Part shown: positions 44,884-57,467 of the stretch, in pieces | Layout of the letters: every line of letters starts with the position of its first letter | Numbering within the stretch: position 1 is the first letter of the stretch | Assembly (NCBI GenBank): GCA_947034895.1 | Contig: OX344762.1 | Coordinates: 39,908,760 to 39,972,759 of the forward strand | Reading direction: 5' to 3' | Source: Rhytidiadelphus loreus | Lineage: Eukaryota; Streptophyta; Bryopsida; Hypnales; Hylocomiaceae | Length of the DNA stretch: 64,000 nt | Notes under the pieces: generated by a model | The model's input: the letters and a program-made list of their open reading frames with translations, nothing else | What the model was told of the DNA's origin: nothing | Databases searched by the model: none | Made by a program: the position numbers and the translations under genes

Positions 44884-45809
44884 CCCCTAAAGGACCATTG
44901 TCCCTTCGGGGGACAAATGTGTTTTCGGGCAGGTACCTACGGGCTGAAATTTTTTCCTAATTATTTGAAACTTTTTTTGGAGGTAGGGATTCTGATTAGC
45001 TTCGTGAGAATATAATTTTTTTCACAATCGGTGCCTGGAAACAATAGTTATGACCAAATAAGCTCAAACAAGGGGACGGCGGGCAGTCCGGGCAGCACAA
45101 AAAAAATGGATAAATTTTTTTTTTAAATTTTTTTTCTCATATATTATATTTTTGTCTATCTGGAAAGCTTTGATTCATTTCATTTGGATATGTTATGAGA
45201 AAGTTATGGACATTCTTGTTTTTCGGGCAATTATAGCATCTTCTTGAAAAAAATAACTTGTAAGATTCATTTTTGAATGAAAATTTTCAAATTTTTCAAT
45301 TTTTTTTTTTTTTGCATGGTCTGATTACTTGCTAGAACAATCTCACCATTGGGATTAGTGCATTTTAATTCCATCTAAAATATATGAATATTTTAGATTT
45401 TCCTTCTATCTCATACCTACTTCTACTTAACAATTATTTTAAGAATGATAATTAGTTTTTTTTTAATTTTCTTTTTTTACCTAGATCCTCAACTTAATTC
45501 TCCACTATAAAGATTTAAAGCTCAAAACTCTGTAGTGCAAAAATTTTAAGTTAAAAATGTTCAAAGTCAAAAAATCTAGTCCCGCAATGTGCTGAAAAAC
45601 TTATTATTTCTACTTTAAACGCAGATATCTTGCAATCTGAGCGGTCAAAAATTCTGAAATTTTTTCCACACACTCTCATACTATTCAGGTGTACGATCTT
45701 ACGGTTAGATATGGAAAGAGAAACAATTTTCAATTTTTTTTTACTCCTTGCTATAGATATGGCAGTTTTGAGTGTTTTTTGGCAGAAAAAGGTCTTAGAC
45801 CTTTAGGGG
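44884..45809 (+). mobile_element. TTAA-bounded element (piggyBac-like termini), copy 4
   Basis: 926 bp with TTAA intact on both sides; ends CCCCTAAAGGACC and GACCTTTAGGGG. A perfect hairpin TTGTCCC-TTCGG-GGGACAA sits about 14 bases from the left end. The 98-codon frame at 45689-45985 crosses the right end and is not a gene of the element. Confidence 0.65.
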
Positions 45810-45813
45810 TTAA

Positions 45814-46336
45814 AACTTTGGTTCTTCCACGGGGAGTCCACAATGCAGCCCGACAAAAACGGATGAAGAGTTGTTTAGCAAATAAGATACATCCAACGGT
45901 TTCAAGCTTACTACTGCAAGAATTAGATGACATGGATGAATTTCATCTAGTTATGTTGAAAAAACAATTTTTGTTTAGTCTTTAAGGATGCACTTAGCTC
46001 AGTCATTGGCGTCATGTGATTACGTCCCTTTCAATTGAACTTAGAACTTTGAAGAGTGAATGTAGAGGCTCACATGTATTGACAATGTTCTAAGAGCATC
46101 TTGAGTGTGCACAAGTAGCATAGCAAAGTGGACCAAAAACATATTATTCACTTTTGATTGATGTAGAATTAAAACTTGAAAATACTAAGATTGGAAGCTC
46201 ATCAACAAAGACATAAACCAAAAAACTGAACAAACTGAATTGAAAAATTGAACAAGAAAAATAAATCCTATTAGAAGCAAATGCATTGTTGCATTCCTTG
46301 ATTTTCCCTTTTCATGCATGATTTGCCAAAGATCAA
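45814..46336. other. Intergenic DNA between two TTAA-bounded elements
   Basis: No gene recognised; the frame ending at 45985 has no motif. Confidence 0.4.
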
Positions 46337-46340
46337 TTAA

Positions 46341-47255
46341 CCCCTAAAGGTTCAAACATCATTTTTTAGCAATGAAAATAATTTGGGTAGCTCACTATGA
46401 AAATAATTTTTATTTTTTTCCTTTGAAATTTTCACACAAAATGTACATGTGCCCAAGGAGTAGCTTTAAGGCACAACAATTTTCATAATTTTTGACTACA
46501 TAGTAAAAAAATTATTGCATGATATATAATTTTCATTCCTTGGCGGGCAACCAAGGTAGCTTAAAAAAATCACTTTTTTAAGAAATAAAAATTTGAAATT
46601 GGTTTTCTAGATTTACATATAAGTGGTGAAAATTTTGAATCATTCCATTTTGATTAATAAGATGAAAGTTCTGATGAGTTTTAGTTTGCAAGTAATCATG
46701 AAATGACTAGTCTAAAATAGACATCAAAGCCTTTTATATAACTCAATTTTCAATATTTCTGAAAAAATTTAAAAAAACATTGGGTGTAGATTGCTTATTA
46801 CAACATTACAACCATTTGATTGGCATTTTTCAATTCCATTACTAAAGTCTTAACAATTTAGTATTTTAAAACATACTCTAGCTCTTTCTACTTACTATTT
46901 TTTTCAAGCATGAATATGAAATAATTTTTTCTTGAAATTTTTTACATATATTTCCAATTTATTTCTTCAAGATATTATGGAGAGTTACAAGTTGTAGGAT
47001 CTACACATTTTTTTTGTAAAATGTTTGAAAGCTTAAATTTAACCATTTGGGAAGAGTTGAGAATACTTCTTTTGAAATTCAAATGACTTGCTCTTGCAAT
47101 TGGCAAGATTTCTTATTTTGAAATTTTAAGAAGGTGTATTTTGACAAGTTAACTAAAGGATACTATAGTTGAATTTGTTAATGAATAAATATAGATGAAG
47201 ATTTTAGCCTTGCTTTGGGTTTAAGTATTTTTGAAGCAGTTTTGGGCCTTAGAGG
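46341..47255 (+). mobile_element. TTAA-bounded element (piggyBac-like termini), copy 5
   Basis: 915 bp with TTAA at both ends (46337-46340, 47256-47259); left end CCCCTAAAGGTTC, right end GGGCCTTAGAGG (one mismatch). Part of the interior (about 46780-46870) matches, inverted, the copy at 53279-58593 near 57370-57450. Noncoding. Confidence 0.6.
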
Positions 47256-47259
47256 TTAA

Positions 47260-47918
47260 AAAACTCATGCAAAAGCAACTTTTTATAGATTCTAGCCTAA
47301 AATTTGCACATTTCTAAGATGAAAGACAAAAGGTCAATTTTGGATACACCCAAAATAATCACTTTCGAGATTTACATATTATTCTTAGAACAAACAAAAT
47401 TATGCGCTAAAATTTATTAGCATCACCTTTCATTGCTAATAATGTTAAACAAAGGTTAAATTTAGATGTGTATATAGGCACTTCAAATGTACTTATTGTA
47501 GACCACAATGAATTAAATGTGTGTTGAAGGTAATTTCATTACCGCTAAGTACTATGACATGGATGTAGATAAATATTTTAACTTTTGATTCTTTCATCTC
47601 TTAGTGAGCACAAATAAGACAATCATTTCAAAATACCCTTCTAAAAATAGATAACAAATTGTAGGATTTAAAAAAGTATTCAAGTAAAAATATCTTTTAC
47701 ATTAAATAGTAATATTAAGTTGTCCCTTCATTTTACACTATATAAATATTTATTGTTAGTATACAACGATGCAATAATTATCATCAACCCACAATCAATC
47801 ATGTGTGTGTCATGGGTTGGTGCATCATTTTAAAGCCTAGTTCAAAGACTCTCATGCACCTCCAATTGGATGAGTGGTGAGTCACAAGGTAATTGTTGGG
47901 GGTAAGGCAACCTAATTG
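47260..47918. other. AT-rich intergenic DNA
   Basis: No gene or bounded element recognised. Confidence 0.4.
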
Positions 47919-47922
47919 TTAA

Positions 47923-49082
47923 TCCCTAAAAGTTCTATTGTAAGCTACAAAACTTTAAAAAAAACTATAGGATCTTGTACTAGACTAGTACAAAAATGTG
48001 TAGTGGAAATTTCAAAAGCTTTGACCACAAAGATTGTAAGTTATTTGCATTTAAAGTGAAGAAAACAAATTTTTTGCACCTTCAGCAATTAGATTTTTTG
48101 GCTTGAATCTTCTTAAATTAAAAATTTTGCACTACTAAGTTTGAAGTTACATTTTTTTTGTATGTTGAAGAATTGAGTTTAGAGTTAGAAAATTTTGAAA
48201 ATAAAAAAACTTGATTTCCATTCTCTAAAAATTGTCATGTAGAAGTATATACGAGATAGAAGAAAAAACTAAATTGCTAATATCTTTAAGATAGAATTAA
48301 AATTCACTAATTTCAATGGTGAGATTGTTCTAGTAAGCAAACTAAACTAACTATGTGGAATGTTTCTGTTTAAAAAATTGTGAAATTTGAGTTCAAAAAT
48401 AAACCCTATATGTTATTTTTTGAAGAAGATGTAAGTTGTGAGTGTTCGCAAAATGAGAAGCCGTTCTATAAATTTCACATCACTAATCCAAATGGAATAA
48501 ACCAAGACTTTCTATGTAGACAAAATAATAATCTATTAGAAAAAAATTAGAAAATTAGATTTCAACTTGAATTTTCAGTTTTATTACATGATTTTTCGGG
48601 CCATTGAGAGACTATGAGTTCCTCGACGTTCCCGGACTGTGGGAACGTCGCAAAATCAAGAGTTTGACGTGGCAAAGAGACTGCCATGTTGGACTACATA
48701 CATACATAAATAAATAAATAAAATTAATATTAAAATTAATAATAATAAAATTCAAAAAATATTTTATTTTTTGAATTATTCTTATTATTAAATAATCTGA
48801 CTATTCAGCCATGGTTTACAACATTGGGAACCATGGTCGGATAGTCTCTTGGAGACCTCATATCTTCACTAATGTTTTATATTTGGCCAAATTACTTTGA
48901 GGGTTTAGGATGGCATACCTTTTGCTCTCTGGCAATGATTGAAATAAATTATATATCCTCTTAAAGCTAACGTGTTTTTACTATCTTCAATAAAAGTTTC
49001 AAAAAATCATATAAAAAATTAAGGTCACAAGAGCTTGCCCAAATTCTAAGTGTCCCCCAATAAAACTCTGGGACTTTAGGTG
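47923..49082 (+). mobile_element. TTAA-bounded element (piggyBac-like termini), copy 6
   Basis: About 1160 bp including a nested insertion. Left junction TTAA|TCCCTAAAAG is intact; right end GGGACTTTAGGTGATAA is mutated. Interior blocks (TAGGATCTTGTACTAGACTAG, GCATTTAAAGTGAAG) recur in the copies at 49398 and 53279. Confidence 0.55.
48600..48875 (-). mobile_element. MITE nested in the 47923-49082 element
   Basis: Related to the element at 39822-40076: CATTAGTGAAGATATGAGG end, TGACGTGGCA/TGCCATGTTGG core, AT-only centre, and a GGTT(C)CC..TGTTG hairpin near the end. A strong small hairpin CGACGTTCCC..GGGAACGTCG lies at 48621-48647. Exact ends uncertain. Confidence 0.5.
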
Positions 49083-49397
49083 ATAAGGCAATCTAATTTC
49101 ACTATTAAGTGTAGGATATTTCTATTTGAATCATATGTTAGAACTTGTTTTTTCCTGAAGGATAAATATTTAGTGAAAAAGTATCAATCTTTATCTCTAC
49201 ATAGGATAACTAAACAAGCATGCTATCAAATAATCTAAATTATTTGATGTATTAACTTTCAATATGAACTACAATTATATTCTAAATGATCTTTTAAAAT
49301 AGCAAAACAATAGATCAATTTTTTCTCATTCTAATGTCAATAGAAATTGATACTTTATAAAACCAAGTATAGAATAATTTAATAATTGAAATTCTAA
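49083..49397. other. AT-rich spacer
   Basis: Nothing recognised. Confidence 0.4.
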
Positions 49398-50213
49398 TCC
49401 CTAAAGTCCCAAGGCCTTTTTTCTATCAAAAAACACTCAAAATTGCCATTTCTATTGCAAAGAGAAAAAAAATTAGAAAATGTTTTTTTTGCATATCAAA
49501 ACATAGATTCTTGCACTAAACTAGTGTAAAAATGTGTAGAAGAAATTTCAAAAACTTTGATTGCATAGATTGCAAGATCTTTGCATTTAAAGTGAAAGAA
49601 CAAGTTTTTTTACACATTGCTTGACTACATTTTTTGATTTTGAATCTTCTTAACTTAAATTTTTACACTATTGATTTTGAATTTATAATGTTTTATGTTG
49701 AAAAATTGAGTTGAGAGTCTAGGAAAAAATTTCAATAAACACATGCTTAGTTTTCATTCATTAAAAAATTATTAAGTAGAAGTAGATTCAAGATTAAAGG
49801 AAAACTAAACCATTTATAGATCTAAGATGGAATTAAAACAAAGTTATTTTTTCAAGAAGATGCTTTAATTGCCCGAAAAACAAGATTGTTTATAATTTTC
49901 ACATCACTAATCCAAATAGAATGGATCAAAGCTTCCTAATTAGATAAAAATATATTATATGAGAAATAATTTTTTTTAAATTTTTTGGAGGGGCAACTCT
50001 TGCCTGCTAAACTAAAATTTGGGCTTATTGTGCCATAACTTTTGTTCTTAGGCATTGATTGCAATAAAAACTATATTGCCCAAATGATTATGTGTTTTCC
50101 TATCTTCACATAAGTTATAGAAAAGAACAATGAATATTGAGACTACATGAGCTTGTCCAAAACCCATTTTGTCCTCTCCCGTGTCCTCTAAGGATACGAT
50201 GGGACTTTTGGGG
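49398..50213 (+). mobile_element. TTAA-bounded element (piggyBac-like termini), copy 7
   Basis: 816 bp; left end TCCCTAAAGTCCCAAGG behind CTAA (one change from TTAA), right end GGGACTTTTGGGG before intact TTAA. Closely related to the 28540-29113 copy at both ends and inside. Confidence 0.6.
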
Positions 50214-50217
50214 TTAA

Positions 50218-52567
50218 AAAAGACAAGTTAAAGTAAAAAAACGTTTTTAGAAACTATTTTAACATTTTAAGAAGAATTAAAGGATCTTTATTTATAATTA
50301 AAATTATTTGTTTGTGACAATACTAACCATGGAAGCTTTGCACTCAAAAAAATACAAAAATAAAACAATTCCAAATTTGAAAACACATGCAAGAAGAGGC
50401 TCACTTCATGAACTTTTATACAATATTAAATCAACTATTTTTCTTAGGATTCCTTCCAATAATTGTTACCAAAGTTTGATAGATTACTAGAGGAGCATTA
50501 CTATTAAATTTCAACTTTAAATTCTTTAGTACATACACTCAATAGTGATTATGTATTCCTATTTCCTATTCCTATAAACATATCATATTTTTGAAAATCA
50601 ATCATCAATGATATGTATATACACTACAACAAAATTTGTTCTTGTGCAACACCACCAAATAATTTCTTCATGATGGAGGATTTTTTGAGAAAGTGTTTGG
50701 ATGTTATTAGAGTTTAGCAAGAATGAATTTTAGTGGATGAAAGAGTTTTAATAGACTTCTAAATGTATGGCTTAAATGTTTAAATCATAATATTAATTCC
50801 TAATTCTACGGAAAAATTAAATAGTCAAAGGCAAAGTTAAGCACATATCTCTTATGCTATTGACACCATTGCTCCATCTTCCTCTATCGTGATGGTGATT
50901 TTGTCATAGTCCCCTCCTTGCTCCATTTTTGTTGATTTCTATGGTCTTTTGTATACTACTTAAATACAAAGTTTATAAAAGTAAGGGTAATTTGACATTG
51001 ATCTATTTGTTGTGCTCTCTTACCTAATTCTCTTCCTTTTTGTTATCTACTATTTTCTTTTAATCTTTTCCTTTTCTTCTATTTTTCTAATCTTTTCTAA
51101 GTTGTCACCATTGACTTCTACTACTACTAATTGTTTCTAATTGACCCTAAAAATCAAACTAATGGCAAGACATAGACCTCATCAATTCTTCTAAGCATCT
51201 ACTTAAGGCTCTAGTATCTATTTAGTCAACTATGGGTTTTGGAATCAAATAAGTTTAAAAACAACTATAATAAATCCTTGATAATGGGGTCAAATTATCC
51301 TCGTAGTAGTCGAGACCTCACATGGCACTTGGGACCTCACCATTGACGTTGGGACCTGCTATCCTCTCTTGGCTCTCTTTGGTCTCCTCATTTTAATACT
51401 AATAATATTTCAATTGCTCTCCCCATTTCTCACATCTGTTTTTATGTAGAATTAAAAAAATTCAACGATGCTAATAGGGCAAACCAATCATTCTCCCTGT
51501 CATAGGCTAGTTTAAGCTTAAAGTAGGAATTTCTAAAAGTGCTTAGGCTCTAAAATGGCCCACCTCTTTAAATGTACACTATTTGTACATTTTGCTTTTT
51601 TGTAGCCTTTAGCAATGTTAAAAGATTGTACATTTTAGAGCCCTAGGCCTTTTTAACTTCAAAGTTTTATAACTTAGGTAGCTGACCTCTTTCCGACCAC
51701 AACCTATTTTCACTAGTTAGACTACTTTGTTTCTAATCACTTTTGACAACTCACGTGGTTAGGTGACAGTTCATGCAACACAAATGTTAGGGAGGTGTAC
51801 ATTGAATTCATACAATGATCACAAAATGTACATTTGAAGTCACAATTATCACCTACTTTGAAGCATGGTCGATTTTGTAATCAACCTATGGTTGGAAATG
51901 TGGTGCCCTATATAACAAGAATGGATTGAACATAATCTTTACAAAAAAAATTCATAATTATTTTGTTTTTGAAGGGAAAAATGGAAAAAACTCTGGAACC
52001 GTCCTCAAATCTATTTATCTACAAAGGGGATTTTTCTCCTCACCAAATGCATACTGAAACTACGCTAAACTACTTAAATGGTTGGAATGAGGTCATCTAC
52101 CTTAATTCCACAAAGCTCCAAAAAATATGAAATAACTTGGGTTCGATATCAATTCCACTTGTCTTTTAAAGAAAATTTCCTAAAAAATAATTCAAAATGT
52201 TTCACCTCCCCAAAATTTAGTTCCAGCCCTTAGATGGTCCATTTATGGACTTCCTAGTTCCTACCCTACCTTACATCTAAGATGGCCGCATCAGTACCAT
52301 CAGTTGCCACATGGCACTCAAATATCTTTATAATTATACTAACTTATCTCATTCCCATCCGCATCTCCAGGGGTCACTGTACCTTAGACTGTATACTCGT
52401 CACTGCACCGACTTCCTCCCAAGTCCCAACTGAACAGTTTCTTAAGTTAACATACAGTAACTTACTGCTCATGCTAACTTCAGTTAAGTCAGGGATAGGC
52501 CTTAACTGTCCACTCACAGCTGGCCATCTGGGATGTTCTAATCACGCTCATGGTTTGAACTTTGAAC
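50218..52567. other. AT-rich intergenic DNA with repeat remnants
   Basis: No gene recognised over 2.3 kb. Remnants: a lone CACTACAACAAAA end near 50623, half of a TAAGGTAAAC-type terminus near 51485-51520 (GTCATAGGCTAGTTTAAGC), and a segment around 51850-52150 related to 35830-36060 and 43090-43150. The less AT-rich stretch 52270-52567 has a 98-codon frame without motif. Confidence 0.4.
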
Positions 52568-52571
52568 TTAA

Positions 52572-52789
52572 CCCTTAAAGAACAACTTTGGAAATCATTC
52601 CTTTTTCATTAGTGTGTGAATCATTGGTTTAAGAAATACCAAAAGCACTCATTGGAAGTCAAACCACTATAGAAGACCTCCCTTTTCGCAACTAAATTTC
52701 AAGGATGAATAGTTGCACTTGTCCTACTACAAGGATTTCTTGTCATCCATTGGATGCCAAACGTCCTCCTTACAAACAATGTTTAAGGG
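52572..52789 (+). mobile_element. TTAA-bounded MITE (piggyBac-like termini), copy 8
   Basis: 218 bp with TTAA intact on both sides; ends CCCTTAAAGAACAA and, inverted, CCCTTAAACATTG. Noncoding. Confidence 0.55.
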
Positions 52790-52815
52790 TTAATCAATAT
52801 TTGTAACTTAATATA

Positions 52816-53220
52816 TAAGGTGAAGGCACCCATAATCGATCAAATAAGCAATTTTGTACATGATCTAGCGTAGTGCAAGGTAAGACAAATATTTTTAGAA
52901 ATGATGGGGATTGCAAAAAAAATTGGAATTTTTTTCGCTTGAATATAAATTACTATGAATTTTGGGAGGTAGAAAGTGCACCGGACCCATGGCCAATATC
53001 TAGACTCTTCCAATTTTGATCATTCAAAAACTACTTTCCTGCTCATTGTTTCTTACTTTCTTGCTCACTTATGTGTCATGAACTTATTGGTCCAAATTTT
53101 GAAAAAGGATAAAACATGCTTTCTAAAGGAAAAAGGAAAATTTGTCTAGCCTTGGTTGGAAATATGGCACCCTATTGATTGTTGATGGGGCGCTACTTAG
53201 TAATGGGTGCCTTCACCTTA
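52816..53220 (+). mobile_element. TAAGGTGAAGGC inverted-repeat element
   Basis: 405 bp from TAAGGTGAAGGCACCCATAA to its inverse TAATGGGTGCCTTCACCTTA (19 of 20 match). It shares the TAAGGT terminus with the elements at 1649, 14624 and 35173 but not their interior. Confidence 0.65.
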
Positions 53221-54769
53221 ATTACGAGAATTAAGGTTCATTAGCACTTACTATAGGTACTTATAATGGATAACTTAACCCCTACAAATTTTTGACTATA
53301 TTTTCACCCAAAACACTCCAAAACTTCTATTTCTAGTATAAGTACCATATTGTAGAATAAATAAATAAATTTGGACACATGTAATCATAGGATCTTGTAG
53401 TATGTTGGTTTGAGAAGATAGAGAGAAAATTTCGGAAATTTTCACCGTGTAGATTGCAATATATTAGCATTTGAAGTGACAAAAATCCGGGGGGGGGCGC
53501 TTATTTACCCACCCTTGGTAAATCGGCGAACACAACCAAGTTCTATTCCTATGATAGTTTTCTACTCTAATGGGCGTCTAAGCGTCAATTCATTGTGCCT
53601 TCCAAGCAATGGATCTTTTTTGCTAAGTTCCTAATCGTGACTCTCTAATCGTGGTTCTAAATGACTCCTAAGTTGACTACCCCACTATGTTATGTTTTGT
53701 GTTCCTATTTCTAAATCTTACTCTATTGTTCTAAGGTAGAAGATCACCTTATGCCATTTCTAAAAACCTAAGACTCGCTTAATTTGGACTCTCTGGTGAG
53801 CCGCGATGAGCGGATGAAGTTTTGACCGCAAGGCTATCAAACTTCATCCATAGTTTTCTAAGGATCTCCAAATTTGGTTGAGGGTGAAATTTCACCCACA
53901 GACCTGACTTCCTACTTTCTAGCTAGATCCTAAGTTTCAACTTGGTTGGATGAACACATTCAAGTTTCATCCATCTTGGGCTTGAAACTTCATCCGTCAA
54001 TATCTCGGGCGTTTTGGCTCCGATTCCTACGTGTCTTATGTTTTTGGAAACCTCTCAAGGTCTACTCTAAGCCTACTTACTCTAATCTGACCTGACCTTG
54101 GACCTAATGACTCCTAGCTCTCGGCCTACTTACGGCCTTGGCCCCTACCCGATTGGAACGTTGGGGGAATAGTTAGGAGGTTACCCCGGCGCGGAAGTCC
54201 ATGCCCAAGCTTGCCGGGCTCCCCCCTTCCTCCATGGTGAGAGTGACCCTTGTCTTGGTGGCCGAAAGATGGGCCCTCTTCCTTGAAGGGAATTCTTTTA
54301 CCTTCTTTCTCCTTTTCCTCAATCCACATGCTCCATCAAGAGAGGTGGTTGACGGTGTCCTTGACTTCCGTAGAAAGTCAAATTGTCGGTTAACTACCAC
54401 TTAAGCCCGGGAGAAAATGCCGTGTACGTAAGATTATCCTAATGGTGGAAGGGATTCTTCTTTTATCTCGACCAAGGCCTTTCCCTCCTATCTACTCCTC
54501 CCTTCTCTATCCTCTCTTCATTCGGAGGTGAGCGCCTTGAGGTGGTGGTGGAGACGTTGATGTTGAGGTGATGTTGGTGTTGGCGTTTGGAGAGCTTTGT
54601 GGTGTCTTGTCTTGTCTAGCCTTCTTGTGCCCCCTAGGTTAGGACTCCGGTTTTTGACTTGCCCTTGCCTACTCTACTTCTTCTCCTTATCTCTCTTCCC
54701 CCTAGTTAGTCTCTCCCTCTTTTGCAAAATCGGACCCCAACTTTTCCGATTTGGGCTAGCCCCCTCCCT

Positions 54770-55265
54770 CCTCGAGTTGGACTGGACCCTCTCTTCCCGA
54801 GTTGACTGGACCCTCCCTCCTGAGTTGGCTGGACCCCCCCCCTCCCTTGAGCAGTTGGACCCTCCCTCCCGGACCTGGCTGGACCCTTCCCCCCCGAATT
54901 GGCTGGACCCTCCCTTCTCCGAATTGGCTGGACTCCCCTCCCCGAACTGGCTGGACTCCCCGTCCGATTGGCCTCCCTTCCCCGACGGTTGGACTCCCCC
55001 CCCTCCAAACTGGCTGGATTGACTCCCCGCCCGACGGACTGGCCCTCCTTCGGTTGACTGGACGGATCCCCTTCCCGACGGGACTGGCCCCCCTTAGGGC
55101 TGACTGGACTGACTCCCCGCCCCGACTGGCTGGACTCCCTTTTCTGATGGCTGGACTCCCCGCCCCGACTGACTGGACCCCCTTTTCCGATGGGTTGGAC
55201 TCCCCTTCCCTGACGGGCTGGACTCTCCTCCCCGACGGGACTGGACTGACCTGCCCCCTAACTGG
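54770..55265 (+). repeat. GC-rich CTGGACTCCC tandem repeats
   Basis: Some twenty irregular units of 20-45 bp built on GGCTGGACCCTCCCTCCC / GACTGGACTCCCC. Both strands are open for about 190 codons (Pro/Trp/Leu-rich on +, Gly/Ser/Arg-rich on -), which follows from the composition and does not indicate a protein. Confidence 0.75.
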
Positions 55266-56023
55266 ACTGGGTTTTTTCCAAACTATAATTTCGGCCAAAT
55301 CACAACAAAAGGAAAAAAAAGAACGAACCACACAAAGAGTTTTGTTTTTAAATACACGGACCTATTTTGGGTACTAAAATTTGACAAGTTCCCAAAAGGT
55401 TTTGGGAACTAAACTTTGGAACTGACTTAAGGGGGAGTGCAAAGCTTCGCCGTCAATTTGGTTTTAACGCCAAATTTAGGACTAATTGCTTCCCCACGGG
55501 TTCAAAGCTCCGTTGTCTGGTGACTCTTTTAACACACAATTTAGAACTAACATTAGACCAAGAAAGGTGGAGTCTGGTTACCCCAAGGGCACTACTCCAC
55601 TCTTTTCTCACAAAAGACAAAGACTCGGTTCAACGGAATGCAAAAGGACTCGGTTAGTAAGGAATGCAAGAGAACACTAGGTTAGTGGATGGTAAGATAG
55701 TATAACCACTAAGTCATGGAACTAGAGGCCCCCAAAGCGGCATCGCCAAGGTACGGTGAAGAGTTGCTCTAGGGTTAGTACAATGTACACAAAAGATGAT
55801 CAAAGACTCTAAAGACAATGCTCCAAGGACTCCACACAAGTTGCAAGGATATGACAAGAAAAACTCTCACGGACTTGGACACCCAAAGAAATGCAACAAC
55901 AAGAGGGGCAAGAGTGCTCCAAAAAAACCATAGGGAGTTTTGGCAAGTGCCAAAACATGAAAAGAGGTCGGACCCACGGACCCAAGACAAGTATTGGGGG
56001 TGTTTTGGGAGAGAGAAGGGCCC

Positions 56024-56036
56024 CCTTTTATAGGTT
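56024..56036 (-). promoter_or_regulatory. TATA box on the - strand of the island
   Basis: The - strand reads ACCTATAAAAGGGGGCCCTT, a consensus TATA box with GC-rich flank. It is what a Pol II promoter inside an LTR would look like and would start transcription leftward near 56000. Confidence 0.5.
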
Positions 56037-57467
56037 TCTAAGGGCCCACTCCCGCCCTCGACTAGTAATCTCATCCATCCGGATTTTCATCCAACTTTGA
56101 GATTTTCACCTAATTTTGGGTTTTACGTTGGTCCTAACTTCTAACTTTTGGAATTTAACTCGGAATTGCAAATGGATTGCGCCGATGACTTCAGAATGCT
56201 ATTTTTGGTCGAAGCGACTCTCTACCCCTATTTCTATCACAAAAAATCCATCGGAAACTAGCGCCAACTGAGGCCAATTAAAGGGGTAAAAACCTAACTT
56301 TGGGGGTTTACCGCTTTTGGCCGGGATAACTAGCTAGGGTTGTTGGGGAGGCTCTAGGGAGTAAGAAAAGACTCCTTGATGTCTTCATTCTGACCTCGTA
56401 CGCTCCTGGGACGCTGGTCAACCCCGCAAAGATCCTATTGTAATTGGGGGAATGTTGTCGGTTTCGGCTGCCTCCCGTTATTGAAACACCATGAATTTTG
56501 TCAGGGCGCGTTATTAACATAAAAGATGCTAGTCTAATTTTTAGTGAGATTTTACCGCGGCCTGGGCATTTTCTATGAATTTCTCATCGTGGCCTTTGGC
56601 GGTTGACTACTCGGAAAAAGATCCTTTAGAGATAAAAAAAAACCGAGACTTTTTGGGGAACCTCTCATGGAGTCCCCCAAGCCACGTGCCAAGTCTTGGG
56701 CTAATTTGGCACACAGTCGGTGGCGAGGTGAAAACTGACTTCGGTTGAATCATCGACAGTCAGGGAATCTTTTACACGTGAGAGAATCTTGGCGAATGGA
56801 TTTCGTTGTGGATAATCCGACATGTTCCAGATCCAAGAACACTATCCGGTGGCTGTGGATTCCTCTATGTGGCCTGTCTTGGACAAGTAACACCTACATG
56901 CTAACAATTTGGATTTCTAACGTTTCGTCGATGGAATGGGGAAACTAAAACCTATCTTTGGAGATTTATGTGGGGACTAACCTATATACAAGTGGGTTTT
57001 GTGGGTAATCTATGGATAAAAGGCTATTTATGACCAAATGCTATATTGGTATGTGATATATTTATTTTGGTTCTACACTCTTTGGGGGGCTTTTTGTAGT
57101 ACTTTATGCCTTAATTTGTAATAACTAAAAAGAAAAGAAAACAATGAGTCCCAAGTGACGAATTTGGGGCTCACAGGGGGCTATGAAAAACAAGGCAATT
57201 GCACTTCATGTGTATGAAAAAATGTCCATGTGTTGTGGTGCTTCTTTAGATTTATTATTCACTCGATTATTCAAAGCAAGTTGGCTACATGCTTGAATTT
57301 TTTTGGAATTGTACAACATAAAGGAAAAAAATAGTGAATAGAAAGAAGTAGAGAATGATTCAAAAATACAAAATCATTAAGAATTAAGTCATGGAATTGA
57401 AAATTGCCAATCCCAATGGCTATAATGTTGTAATAAACAATCTACATCCTATGAATTTTTTTTTTAA

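Larger units (their letters stand above)
53490..57185 (-). other. GC-rich inserted island of unknown nature
   Basis: About 3.7 kb, much richer in GC than everything around it, beginning in a run of G at 53490 and ending near 57173-57185 (GGGGCTCACAGGGGGCTATG). It splits the TTAA-bounded element, so it is an insertion. On the - strand it opens TGTGAGCCCCAAATTCG, as many plant LTRs do, and carries a TATA box near 56030. A large solo LTR or a LARD-type element is the best guess. No paired LTR, primer-binding site or protein domain was found. Confidence 0.45.

Noticed and set aside
28540..50213. CCCTAAA at element ends as telomeric repeat
   Set aside because: Only one unit per end, fixed next to TTAA and inverted at the other end; no (TTTAGGG)n array.
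50623..50640. A complete CACTA element starting at CACTACAACAAAA
   Set aside because: No matching inverse end with a 3-bp duplication was found downstream.
52282..52578. 98-codon + strand frame in less AT-rich DNA
   Set aside because: No recognisable domain, runs into a TTAA-bounded MITE, no splice context.
54706..55377. Long proline-rich (+) and glycine/serine-rich (-) frames
   Set aside because: Both strands of a GC-rich minisatellite are open because stop codons are rare in it; no start context, splice signals or domain.
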